Assembly: GCA_016745075.1 (NCBI GenBank)
Contig: JADGDD010000001.1
Span: 373,125-437,124, forward strand
DNA length: 64,000 nucleotides
Origin: Planctomycetota bacterium
GTDB lineage: Bacteria > Planctomycetota > UBA11346
Direction: 5' to 3'
Below, piece by piece: positions 1 to 11,216 of this stretch (position 1 is its first letter; every line of letters begins with the position of its first letter). The notes beneath the pieces are model-generated. The model made no database searches and was not told where the DNA came from. It worked only from the letters and a program-made list of their open reading frames with translations. The position numbers and the translations under genes were made by a program.

Positions 1-1055
1 TCTGCCACCGTCAGCGTGTACAAGTGTATCATGGAACGACTCGTAGTTTTGCTCGGGTGTCCTTAATTGGGTGTGACCAGTGTGAAGGAGGCCTACAAGC
101 AGCGGTTTTACATTTAGAAACAGGACTCGCATTACGTCCTGGTGACCGTTGTTTATTACGCAGGGCTAGTCCTGCGGCAAATGTTGCAGGAGCTACGGTT
201 TTGCATATCGCTCCACCTCGTTTACGCCGTAAACATGAACAAACCGAGGCTTTTTTTCATCGGTTTCGTTCAGATGCACAGGCCTTATTACAAGCAGAAT
301 TAGACGGAGTTGGTTTGGTCGGTCTGCGTGAATCTCTCTTGGCTAAAAATGTTGGTGACCCAGAGCGAGTCAAACAATTCCTCTTAGAGCATAACGACAT
401 TGTTCAGTGCGGAGAGCGATATATTAGCGGCTCAGCATGGGCAGCAGCATTGAATATTTTACGTGCATGTATTTCTGAATATTTGCAGCACTACCCTGAA
501 CGTTGTTGGCTAACTCTTGCCTTTGTTCGTAAGCGAGTTGCAGAAGCTGCCAGTAATGCGGTTTGGCAACAGTTATTAGATGATTTTAGCGTACAAGGGG
601 GTGTTGTTTTTGAGCACCATATAACCGATCCAACAAGTATTATTGCTCCAAGTTCTCAGTTATATGCTCTTATGCAGTCTTTGGAAGATCTCTATAAAGA
701 AGCTGCTTTTGCCCCACCGTATAATAGAAACTGTTGTAATTCTTTTGATGACCCCGAGCTTGCGAGCCAAGCGCTACGGGCTCTACGTGAACGCGGTTTT
801 CTTATTGCTGTTAATGACCGTTTGCATGTACATCGTGCGCACCTTGAAAAACTGGTAGATGATGCACATCAAGCGATGAACAATGATGGTCGCATAGACG
901 TACAGTGGATGAAAAATTATGGCAGAACCAGTCGTAAGTATGCCGTGCCAATTATGACATGGTTAGATGAACAAGGAGTTACGGTTCGACTTGCAAATGA
1001 TCGCAGCGCTGGACTAGTACGTACTATTCAAAGACCTGTTTTTGATTATACGTAA
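1..1055 (+). CDS. selB: Selenocysteine-specific elongation factor SelB, 3' part
   Basis: SelB is the EF-Tu-like GTPase that brings Sec-tRNA(Sec) to UGA codons followed by a SECIS hairpin. The frame is open from base 3 at the window edge, so the GTP-binding domains lie outside. What remains (about 350 residues) starts in the beta-barrel domain IV region (RVQVYHGTTRSFARV) and continues into the C-terminal winged-helix modules that bind SECIS RNA (for example DPERVKQFLLEHNDIVQ and DRSAGLVRTIQRP near the end). It is followed after 72 bases by tRNA-Sec and then by selD on the same strand, which strongly supports the identity. No frameshift is seen. The internal GTG at 24 is not a real start. Confidence 0.9.
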   Translation, partial: CHRQRVQVYHGTTRSFARVSLIGCDQCEGGLQAAVLHLETGLALRPGDRCLLRRASPAANVAGATVLHIAPPRLRRKHEQTEAFFHRFRSDAQALLQAELDGVGLVGLRESLLAKNVGDPERVKQFLLEHNDIVQCGERYISGSAWAAALNILRACISEYLQHYPERCWLTLAFVRKRVAEAASNAVWQQLLDDFSVQGGVVFEHHITDPTSIIAPSSQLYALMQSLEDLYKEAAFAPPYNRNCCNSFDDPELASQALRALRERGFLIAVNDRLHVHRAHLEKLVDDAHQAMNNDGRIDVQWMKNYGRTSRKYAVPIMTWLDEQGVTVRLANDRSAGLVRTIQRPVFDYT

Positions 1056-1127
1056 CTAGAGATGAAAGGCTTGTGTCATTTCATCGTCAGATAAGCTGTC
1101 ACCGTTGTTGTAATAACTAAGTAGTAT

Positions 1128-1221
1128 GGGAAGGGGTAGTCGCCGGTGCGGCTCTAGGTCTTCAAAGCCTTAGTGAGGTATTGCTATCTCAGGTGGGTTC
1201 AACTCCCACGCCTTCCCGCCA
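1128..1221 (+). tRNA. selC: tRNA-Sec (anticodon TCA), CCA encoded
   Basis: This 94-base RNA gene folds as a bacterial selenocysteine tRNA. The anticodon TCA lies at 1162-1164 in the loop CTTCAAA. The D stem has 6 bp (AGTCGC/GCGGCT, one G-T). The long variable arm has 7 bp (TGAGGTA/TATCTCA, one G-T) with loop TTGC. The T arm is GTGGG-TTCAACT-CCCAC, the discriminator is G and CCA is encoded. The acceptor pairs GGGAAGG with CCTTCCC; the eighth pair expected in bacterial tRNA-Sec would be G1135 opposite G1210, a mismatch. The anticodon stem is also imperfect. Its position between selB and selD fits. Confidence 0.93.
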
Positions 1222-1255
1222 TTTTACCTTTGTACTAAATATATTGTGAGCTTTC

Positions 1256-2311
1256 ATGAACGTGCCTTTAACATCAAAATCTGTTAAATTAACGCAAACC
1301 GTTTCTTGTGCAGGTTGTGCGGCTAAGCTAGACCCGAATATGCTTTCAGGGGTGCTGTCTGGCATTCAATGGCCAGATAATGAGAAGGTTTTACTCGGTT
1401 TTGAAGACAGTGATGATGCTGGTGTGTACCAATATGATGACGGTAGTAAACTTATAGCCACAACTGATTTTTTTACTCCCATTGTTGATGACCCATTTAC
1501 CTACGGTGCGGCAGCGGCAACCAATGCCTTGTCAGATATTTATGCTATGGGTGGTGAGCCATTATTTGCTTTGAATTTAGTACAGTATCCAGAATCACTT
1601 GGTGGAGAAATTTTGTCAGAAATTCTTGCAGGTGGTGCTGATGCATGTCGCCGTGCTGGATGTCCCATTGTAGGGGGGCATAGTGTTAAGTCTGATCAAA
1701 TGACTTATGGTCTTGCAGTGACTGGTCGTGTCGGTGCAGAACAACGTTACTTTACCAATGCCGGTGCCGAAAGTGGTGATGTTCTTATCCTAACTAAAGC
1801 TCTTGGTACTGGGATTATGGCTACCGCTACTAAAAAAGATTTAGCATCAGAGGTAGCACAACAGGTTTTGGCTGATTCGTTATTACGGTTGAATGATAAA
1901 GCAGGTGCTTTATTGCATAAATATGATGTGCATGCGGTTTGTGATATTACTGGTTTTTCTTTAGCAGGTCACGGTGCAGAATTAGCATTAGCTAGTGAGA
2001 AACGTTTATTTATTGAGACAGAAGCTGTGTCATTATTGCCGGGCATAGCAGAAGCTGTTGAGGCGGGCTGTTTAACACGTGGGGATGCATCTAATCGTCT
2101 TTACGCCGCATCAAAAGCGGTGATTACTGAACAGTGCAGTGCGTTGCTTGGCCATGTGTGTTTTGATCCGCAATCAAGCGGTGGGCTTTTAATTGCAGTT
2201 CAGCACGAAGATGCGGCAGCTATGCTTGCACAATTACATGACGAAGGTGATTGTGCGGCAGCTATTATTGGTCGCGTAGAAGAGGGGCCAAGCGCAATCG
2301 TTCTTAACTAA
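1256..2311 (+). CDS. selD: Selenide, water dikinase (selenophosphate synthetase), Cys form
   Basis: SelD makes selenophosphate from selenide and ATP, the selenium donor for Sec-tRNA synthesis. The protein has 351 residues, the normal length. The catalytic loop reads CAGCAAK: Cys21 aligns with the E. coli Cys17/Sec position and Lys24 with Lys20, so this is the cysteine form and needs no UGA readthrough. The second cysteine of the E. coli GCGCK motif is alanine here. Metal/ATP-binding AIRS-type motifs follow (TTDFFTPIVDDPFTYG, GGHSVKSDQM, TGFSLAGHG, SSGGLL). It sits 34 bases after tRNA-Sec; the ribosome binding site before ATG 1256 is weak. Confidence 0.95.
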   Translation: MNVPLTSKSVKLTQTVSCAGCAAKLDPNMLSGVLSGIQWPDNEKVLLGFEDSDDAGVYQYDDGSKLIATTDFFTPIVDDPFTYGAAAATNALSDIYAMGGEPLFALNLVQYPESLGGEILSEILAGGADACRRAGCPIVGGHSVKSDQMTYGLAVTGRVGAEQRYFTNAGAESGDVLILTKALGTGIMATATKKDLASEVAQQVLADSLLRLNDKAGALLHKYDVHAVCDITGFSLAGHGAELALASEKRLFIETEAVSLLPGIAEAVEAGCLTRGDASNRLYAASKAVITEQCSALLGHVCFDPQSSGGLLIAVQHEDAAAMLAQLHDEGDCAAAIIGRVEEGPSAIVLN

Positions 2312-2397
2312 AAACAGCCTCTTTGTCGCTTTGTCCGTCAAAAAAGTATCAGAATTTGTGTGAATTCGTGGAGAGGTCGCTTTTTGTTCTTCTATAA

Positions 2398-2433
2398 TCA
2401 GGGCAGTCATATGAACAGAAGCCCTGAAGGAGG
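2398..2433 (+). promoter_or_regulatory. Hairpin next to the ribosome binding site of the dioxygenase gene
   Basis: A 7-bp stem (TCAGGGC at 2398-2404 with GCCCTGA at 2421-2427) directly abuts the strong Shine-Dalgarno AAGGAGG (2427-2433) before ATG 2441. Stacking against the ribosome site could affect initiation. No known riboswitch or T-box pattern is recognised, so a regulatory role is only inferred. Confidence 0.3.
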
Positions 2434-2440
2434 ATACAAA

Positions 2441-3271
2441 ATGACGAGCCAAACCACGAATGATTTAGATACGTTCTATAATGTGACGGATGAGCAAATT
2501 ACCCAGTTTCAGCGGGACGGCTTTATTATTTTGAAAGGTGTCTTTAGTAAAGAAGAGCTTGAAGAATGGGAACCAGTTATCACTGCTGAATGGGCCCGAC
2601 AACGTGAAGATTGTTGGTATAAAGACATCCCGATTAAAGAACGTGATTTGTATCAGCAGGCTTTTGTGCAAATAATGAACCTGTGGCAAACGGACTCATC
2701 AACACGCCCCTTTGTATTAAATAAACGGACAGCTGCTATTGCGACTCAATTATTAGGTACACGTGGCGTTCGTATGTATCATGATCAAGCTTTGTATAAG
2801 GAACCTGAGGGCGGTATGACTCCATGGCATACCGACCAAGCTTATTGGCCACTGGCAACAGACTTAAGTGTGACTGCTTGGGTTCCATTTCAAGATGTGC
2901 CATTGGAAATGGGGCCATTATCTTACGTACAAGGTTCTCATAAAATGACAGAAAATCGCTTGGTGAAAATTAGCGAAGAATCAGAAAAAGAGATTAAAAA
3001 AACGCTGACGCTCAATGATATGCCACATGTTGTTGAGCCATTTGAGTTGGGCGATGTTGGTTTTCATTATGGTTTCACATATCACCGTGCAGAAGGTAAT
3101 TATACTGAAGCTATGCGCAAAGTGATGACCATGATTTATATGGATAGCGAGATGCGTTTAGATGTGCAAGAGCATAATAAAAATGATGCAGAGGGTTGGT
3201 GTCCAGGTGTTCAAAATGGCGAGATCATTGATTCGCATCTCAATCCTATTTTATGGGAACATAAGGCATAG
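2441..3271 (+). CDS. Phytanoyl-CoA dioxygenase (PhyH) family protein
   Basis: Predicted non-haem Fe(II)/2-oxoglutarate-dependent oxygenase of 276 residues. The facial metal triad is visible as HTD (His130, Asp132) in WHTDQAYWPL, with the distal His in HYGFTYHRAEGN (His209 or His215). The following Arg-containing segment would bind 2-oxoglutarate. The start ATG 2441 is chosen because GAAGGAGG precedes it at good spacing; the frame is open upstream to 2360 but without a ribosome site. Substrate is unknown: PhyH members hydroxylate acyl-CoAs, halogenated metabolites, ectoine and others. The gene lies 129 bases after selD on the same strand; no functional link is evident. Confidence 0.85.
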   Translation: MTSQTTNDLDTFYNVTDEQITQFQRDGFIILKGVFSKEELEEWEPVITAEWARQREDCWYKDIPIKERDLYQQAFVQIMNLWQTDSSTRPFVLNKRTAAIATQLLGTRGVRMYHDQALYKEPEGGMTPWHTDQAYWPLATDLSVTAWVPFQDVPLEMGPLSYVQGSHKMTENRLVKISEESEKEIKKTLTLNDMPHVVEPFELGDVGFHYGFTYHRAEGNYTEAMRKVMTMIYMDSEMRLDVQEHNKNDAEGWCPGVQNGEIIDSHLNPILWEHKA

Positions 3272-3289
3272 TTTTTTCACTTTTTTATT

Positions 3290-5482
3290 TTAAGGGAGGC
3301 GGAAGTAGCGGCGAATAGCCCATTCACTACCCAGTAATAGAATAATGAGTAGATAGAGTAGTGGATGATCCCAGAGTGTGGTAATCTGTTCAGTGGTGCG
3401 TTCTTGGTGTAATTCAGGAAGGCTTTTCACCAGCGCTTTGGCGCTGGTGAAACTGTCTGAGCCAGTTCCACGAGCAAGGGTGCTCAGGGCTTCGTGATCT
3501 AAACGAGTATCACGTTGCTCCTCATCCGCGGGTGTAACGGTAAATTCCGTCGGCTGTACCTGATCATCGGCAAGTCCATCAGCAAGAGTGCTGGTCCATG
3601 TGCCAATATGTGGCGCAGAAATACTTGCACGATAAGTGTTGCCTTCCTTTAATAAACGGACAAGTTGTTCACGGTTTTCATCATTATGGTTGAGGCGTAT
3701 TGTAGCATTAGAGGGTAAACTGACGGAGCCATCGAGTGCACCAGATGGGACAAGAGCAATTTCTAGCGGTTCACCTTGTGTGGCCTGGAGTGGGTTAATA
3801 ACTGTTCGCCACGGTTTTTTTGCTAATTGTCTACCACGTGAAGCCCAACGAATGATTTGACTATGAAAGCGGTGTAAATAAATATCTCCAGCATTTTTCC
3901 GCCAGCGGAAAGTGTCGTCAGTGCCGATAAAAACAGCGGTACCACTGTCGTAATTACGGCTTACAATCAGCGGTACTATTTCATCGCCTTTTTCGTACTC
4001 CATAAGCACTGCGGCGCCTGCTTGAATATCTTGTATGGGACAAGACCCAAATAAGGCAGGTAATAAGTTCCACGGAACACGGCCTGGAGTAAGGAGCCCC
4101 ATGCTTGTTGCATATGCTGATTGTCGTGGAGAAATACGGTCCCCATCAAGATAGCCTCGCGCTATGTTAGAACTATTACCTAATTGTACCGGAATTAACT
4201 TGCCGAGTTCGGTGCCTGCAAAATCGGCAATAGCTCCGCGTTCACCTGGTACCCAAATTAGGCCAACCCCATGTTGTCGAACCGCAGTAACTAAGATTGA
4301 TTGCAGGCTTGGTGAGAGTGTTTGTGAGCCAATGTCGCCAAGAATGATTGCATCATATTTTTGTGCCTGTTGTTGTGTGAGCGGCAAGGTGCCGTTGCTA
4401 ATTGGATCACCAAAGCCAGCATCACCCCAACGATGCCAACCACCATCTGCTAAATAACTATGCAGGGTGGTAGTGGTATCCCGATCAAGGGCCTCACGTA
4501 TATAGCGCATGTCGTAGCGCGGGTGCATAGCCAACATCAATACAGATAAGCGTCTTTCTCGAACTGTAATAGAAAAACTGCGGCTATCATGATAGTCACC
4601 ACAGCTTACGGATACTGTTAGGCGTGTGATCCCGCTTTTGTCCATAGAAATAGAAAGAGACTCTTCGAGCTGAGCAAAATCAATAGCTTGTTCGGTTTCA
4701 GAAAAAATACCTTCGGATTCTGTGAGCACTGTTGGCCCATTGCTCAGTTGTATAGAAACCGGTGTATCGCGTACCTGTCTGCCACGCAGGCGAATAAGAA
4801 AGGGTTGACGTTCCCGTAAAGGAACGTCTCGTGGTCCAATAATATCAACAATGTGTATGCTGGGTTCTATGTGGGTGCTGCCCGTTTCGAGGCAACTCAC
4901 ATGAATATTATGCTGGCGTAATGCCTGTGCTGTTTCTTCTGCTTGTGCACCACGGGTAAAACGACCGTCGCTGACTAGTATTGTCCAGTCTGGCCTAGTG
5001 AGCAGACTCTGTTCTTGTAAAGCATTTCCAATGGGCGAAGAGGAAGTAGTCGCTAAATCGCCAGTGAATGGTTGCTGTGGGTTTAGTTCTTTTCCAGTGT
5101 GGCTTATCCACGTTGCATCGATATGAGGACGTTGTGCTAATTCTTGCGCAAGCTCGTTGGCAATGCCGATTCGGCTGGTAGTTGTCGAATTTATTTTACG
5201 GTCCTCCAGAGCCATGGATGCGCTGGTGTCAACCATAACGAGCACACGGCCTTTATTGGTAGAGTGATTGCGGTTTAAAAAAGCAGGCCCAGCAAGCGTT
5301 GCAACAATGGAAATAATACTGAGGACACGTAAACATTTACAGACCGTACCACTTATGCCCGGTGTCGATGGGCCGTAACGAGTCCAAGACCACCAAGCAA
5401 GTATCAACGCAAGGCCGGCCCATAATAAAATATGCCAACTTTCACTGACACGTTCCAAGATAAAAATATGTTCAGCAGCCAT
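3290..5482 (-). CDS. VWA-domain membrane protein with amidotransferase-like fold
   Basis: 730-residue membrane protein. Two N-terminal membrane helices (about residues 12-32 and 45-70) are followed by a von Willebrand factor A domain with an intact MIDAS (VMVDTSASMALED). Next come Ig-like beta segments, a class I glutamine amidotransferase-like region (YDAIILGDIGS, GVGLIWVPGERGAIADF) and a C-terminal membrane helix (PLLYLLIILLLGSEW). This architecture is common in PVC and Bacteroidetes BatA-type clusters. The start is placed at ATG 5482, preceded by AGGGAAACG, and it overlaps the end of the upstream BatA-like gene by 11 bases, implying coupled translation. Function is probably envelope maintenance; the usual MoxR ATPase and DUF58 partners are absent here. 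Confidence 0.75.
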   Translation of the reverse strand: MAAEHIFILERVSESWHILLWAGLALILAWWSWTRYGPSTPGISGTVCKCLRVLSIISIVATLAGPAFLNRNHSTNKGRVLVMVDTSASMALEDRKINSTTTSRIGIANELAQELAQRPHIDATWISHTGKELNPQQPFTGDLATTSSSPIGNALQEQSLLTRPDWTILVSDGRFTRGAQAEETAQALRQHNIHVSCLETGSTHIEPSIHIVDIIGPRDVPLRERQPFLIRLRGRQVRDTPVSIQLSNGPTVLTESEGIFSETEQAIDFAQLEESLSISMDKSGITRLTVSVSCGDYHDSRSFSITVRERRLSVLMLAMHPRYDMRYIREALDRDTTTTLHSYLADGGWHRWGDAGFGDPISNGTLPLTQQQAQKYDAIILGDIGSQTLSPSLQSILVTAVRQHGVGLIWVPGERGAIADFAGTELGKLIPVQLGNSSNIARGYLDGDRISPRQSAYATSMGLLTPGRVPWNLLPALFGSCPIQDIQAGAAVLMEYEKGDEIVPLIVSRNYDSGTAVFIGTDDTFRWRKNAGDIYLHRFHSQIIRWASRGRQLAKKPWRTVINPLQATQGEPLEIALVPSGALDGSVSLPSNATIRLNHNDENREQLVRLLKEGNTYRASISAPHIGTWTSTLADGLADDQVQPTEFTVTPADEEQRDTRLDHEALSTLARGTGSDSFTSAKALVKSLPELHQERTTEQITTLWDHPLLYLLIILLLGSEWAIRRYFRLP

Positions 5483-7262
5483 ATCGTTTCCCTGCAGCTG
5501 CGGCAAAAGCGGCTTCGCCAAGTAAAACAAAAAGTCCCAGTAAACCAGCAATTAAGCTCCATGAAGCGCCGGGCGTATCTGGAACGACTTCTTCAAGTTG
5601 CGAGGGAGCTTGTTCGCGGAAATGGGATAATGTTTGTTCATGAATATCTGGTAAAATAATATGTGTATGATGTTCACTTTCCCAAATTCCCGGTTGAGCA
5701 AGAAGGCGTTCACCTTCAGAAAAGTATAATGATTGTCCTTCACGGGTAATATTCAGCTCTGTAGTAAGAGGAGAACCGCTCATATGTACGAGGGGCTGAT
5801 ATTTTTCATTGATAGTTGTTCGTATCGTCTCTCTAATCCAGAGAGGGGCAATACCACTGAGCCAAAAATCATCCAGTTCTTCAATTTTTCTATGCTCTAA
5901 AATAATATTTCCGCTACCAACGGGTAATTTGCTCACAATTTGTGAAGCACCAGCATAGAGTAAGGCTGTGCCGCTTGCTGCATGTAGAGCCGTCTCTATG
6001 TGTATACGGGCGCAGGCACTATTTAATTCAGAGAACTCGGTTCGGAGCGAACCACCAGCTTGTTCAGTAAAATCTGGTAACACATTTGCTAATTCTGGAA
6101 TGCTAGCAAGTGTATTTGAGTCGCTCCAGAGCAATCCACCGTTTTCAACCCATTCACGTAGTCGTTTGCCATCATGAATACGAGCAGTCAGTACGATAAA
6201 TCCCTGTTTCGGTAGCATTTCATTGCCAAAGCTTGCAGGTAAACACGAACGAACCTGCACATGATTATGTGCTGCTCGTAACGCCGCCAAACGATGGCTA
6301 GCTGTGGTATGGACAATGAGCCCATCAATCGCATCTCGTGCATATACAGGAATGGATAAAGAATTATCCGTCTGTAGTCCATCGTCATCCCATTCCAAAG
6401 AGACAAGGTGCTCACCTACAGTGAGAGGGGGAATATCTAGCCGAAGCGTTGCATCTTGAGAGGAAGTTACAGGTACTGGACTACCATCATCAATACGCAT
6501 CGTTACCACTCTGTCTAAGTCCCGTGTATGCAGTTCAAGTGCACTGCGTGTTTCGCTCATAATATCTGGCTGTTTGTGTATTTGTGTTATAACGCCATTT
6601 TCTCGGCTTTCACCAAGTTGCCACCTTATCACTTTTTCACAGAGGGGGGTTAGTGCCTTCTCAAGCTGCTGTCCACTATCCTGCCGAAAATCAGAGGCAA
6701 AAACCACAAGGCTTTGTTGATGAACAACCGAGCTTAGTTGTGTGAAGATATCATCACCAGCTGTGCTTATTGTATCCAATCCACCAGGCAATAACCCTGC
6801 TTGAATATGTGATAAGGCATGTTGAACATCCTCACCTGTGCCATCGACTACAACCAGAAGGTCAGCTCCAGTCCACAAAGCAACGCAGACTCGTTTCCAC
6901 CCCAGCTCATGTTCTTCAAGCTGTCTCTTGAGTTCAGCCATAGCACCATTGTCTCCAGAGACACTTCCCATAGAAGCCGTCCCATCAACAATAAACACCA
7001 CATCCCCGCCATTACCAAGTCCACTTACATGTGGACGTGCCATAGCCAAAGCAATCAGCAACAGCACCAAACAACGTAACAGCAATAACAGCAGATGCGT
7101 CAGCTTATAACGTTTCTGTGTCACCTGCATAGCGGCCTGTAGCCAGACCATAGCGGCCCACTGAACCACAACCGGCTTCTGTTTCATCAACAAATGAATA
7201 AGCACCGGCACAGCAACCGCAGCCAACCCACCCCACAAAAACAACGGAGTACCAAATCCCAT
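5472..7262 (-). CDS. BatA-like aerotolerance-type VWA membrane protein
   Basis: 596-residue protein. The N-terminus is the BatA N-terminal motif with two membrane helices (GFGTPLFLWGGLAAVAVPVL, then a Leu-rich helix ending ALAMARPHVSG). A VWA domain follows with a modified MIDAS, VDGTASMG, instead of DxSxS; Thr at the second position is compatible with metal binding. A C-terminal membrane helix (SLIAGLLGLFVLLGEAAFAAAAG) ends the chain. ATG 7262 is preferred over an upstream TTG. It is the first gene of a two-gene minus-strand unit with the neighbouring VWA protein. Bat proteins are linked to stress tolerance in Bacteroides and Leptospira, but the mechanism is unclear. Confidence 0.75.
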   Translation of the reverse strand: MGFGTPLFLWGGLAAVAVPVLIHLLMKQKPVVVQWAAMVWLQAAMQVTQKRYKLTHLLLLLLRCLVLLLIALAMARPHVSGLGNGGDVVFIVDGTASMGSVSGDNGAMAELKRQLEEHELGWKRVCVALWTGADLLVVVDGTGEDVQHALSHIQAGLLPGGLDTISTAGDDIFTQLSSVVHQQSLVVFASDFRQDSGQQLEKALTPLCEKVIRWQLGESRENGVITQIHKQPDIMSETRSALELHTRDLDRVVTMRIDDGSPVPVTSSQDATLRLDIPPLTVGEHLVSLEWDDDGLQTDNSLSIPVYARDAIDGLIVHTTASHRLAALRAAHNHVQVRSCLPASFGNEMLPKQGFIVLTARIHDGKRLREWVENGGLLWSDSNTLASIPELANVLPDFTEQAGGSLRTEFSELNSACARIHIETALHAASGTALLYAGASQIVSKLPVGSGNIILEHRKIEELDDFWLSGIAPLWIRETIRTTINEKYQPLVHMSGSPLTTELNITREGQSLYFSEGERLLAQPGIWESEHHTHIILPDIHEQTLSHFREQAPSQLEEVVPDTPGASWSLIAGLLGLFVLLGEAAFAAAAGKRYGC

Positions 7263-7329
7263 TTTCAAACTGTACTCTTATTTAATGAGGTCAAAGGACC
7301 TAAAATATAGACTCTCTTTTTTTAGTGGA

Positions 7330-7340
7330 TTTTGCCTAGA
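7330..7340. repeat. 11-bp direct repeat, left of the Y1 transposase gene
   Basis: TTTTGCCTAGA occurs here, 20 bases before the transposase start, and again at 8289-8299 just after its stop. The pair brackets the gene and could be element ends or cleavage sites; chance cannot be excluded without other genomic copies. Confidence 0.4.
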
Positions 7341-7360
7341 CATGTGCTATGTGTAGAGGC

Positions 7361-8284
7361 ATGGTTATTGCTCGCCGTTTGTTGGTTCAGGAGAATGTGC
7401 CTGGGTGCTATCATTTGATAAGTCGGTGTGTACGGCGTTTGCATTGTTTGGCAGATGATGAACGACGTGCTTGGGTGGAGCGATGTGTACGGAAGCATGC
7501 TCAGAAGATGGCGATTGATGTATTAACTTATGCAATAATGAAGAACCATATGCATATTATAGTACGAAACCGTCCCGATTTGGCAGCACAATGGAGTGCT
7601 CGTGATGTGGTTGATCGTTGGTTAAACTTGGTTCCACAGAGAGATTCCTGGGGGGCTGTTTTATTTGACCTTGATGAATGTATGCGGACTAAATTATCGC
7701 AAGATTTCGAGTGGGTAGAGGAAAGACGGCGTCGTTTGTCTAGTGTTAGTTGGATGATGCGTCTTGTTAAACAGAAGATTTCAATTTGTATGAATAGAAA
7801 AGATGAGGTCACAGGACATTTCTGGGATGAGCGTTTTCTCTCTATTCAACTACCCGATAAGCGTGCTATTCTGGCATGTATGGTCTATGTTGATTTGAAT
7901 CCATTTCGTGCGGGTGAATGTAAATTACCAGAAAAAGGGCGATATATTGGGCTTAAATATAGGTTAGAGAATTCTCTATTTTATGGTTCAGCTTCTTCTG
8001 AACAAGTAGGGCGGGATTTTCTCGGGCAAGAGTGTGTTGAATTTACTCATAGCCAAGGTGAATCTGGAAGTTGTTGGCTGACTCCATTGGTTGGTTGTGG
8101 AGAATTTACGGCTTCTTCAGAGGGAAAATGGGTATATGCAGCTCCCTGTTGGTTGACAGAAGCACGATACTTGGAATTACTCGATGTGATAGCACGAGAA
8201 GTTCGGTTTACGAAATCAGGTAGATACAAACAGAGGCTTGAAGATCAGGTTGAGCATGTTTTTGACCGATTAGGTGTTCTGTAG
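7361..8284 (+). CDS. REP-associated tyrosine transposase (Y1_Tnp, IS200-like HUH)
   Basis: Single-strand DNA transposase/nuclease of the HUH superfamily, 307 residues. The opening VPGCYHLISRCVRR is the typical start of this transposase subfamily. The HUH pair is NHMHIIV (His63, His65). A later FWDERF and the YVDLNPFRAG motif near residue 190 are typical of the Y1_Tnp family. ATG 7361 is preferred because the RARRLL start matches the family; ATG 7349 is also possible. There is no second IS605-type ORF. Such proteins often act on palindromic REP repeats; none are obvious beside the gene, although it is bracketed by an 11-bp direct repeat. Confidence 0.85.
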   Translation: MVIARRLLVQENVPGCYHLISRCVRRLHCLADDERRAWVERCVRKHAQKMAIDVLTYAIMKNHMHIIVRNRPDLAAQWSARDVVDRWLNLVPQRDSWGAVLFDLDECMRTKLSQDFEWVEERRRRLSSVSWMMRLVKQKISICMNRKDEVTGHFWDERFLSIQLPDKRAILACMVYVDLNPFRAGECKLPEKGRYIGLKYRLENSLFYGSASSEQVGRDFLGQECVEFTHSQGESGSCWLTPLVGCGEFTASSEGKWVYAAPCWLTEARYLELLDVIAREVRFTKSGRYKQRLEDQVEHVFDRLGVL

Positions 8285-8288
8285 ATTG

Positions 8289-8299
8289 TTTTGCCTAGA
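8289..8299. repeat. 11-bp direct repeat, right of the Y1 transposase gene
   Basis: Second copy of TTTTGCCTAGA in the same orientation as the left copy at 7330-7340. It begins 4 bases after the transposase stop codon, so the two copies delimit a 970-bp segment containing only that gene. Confidence 0.4.
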
Positions 8300-8366
8300 A
8301 TGTTTTCGCACTTTCCCTTGTATCTCAGCCCGTTAAGCTGCCTTTCAACTTAATAAAGGAGACCCT

Positions 8367-11196
<2,830 letters not shown>

Positions 11197-11216
11197 AAAT
11201 AATTAAAGAGAACTTT

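Noticed and set aside
1061-1085. GATGAAA/TTTCATC hairpin after selB as a terminator
   Set aside because: 7 bp and AT-rich with an 11-base loop and no T run; it may be chance, and tRNA-Sec could be co-transcribed with selB.
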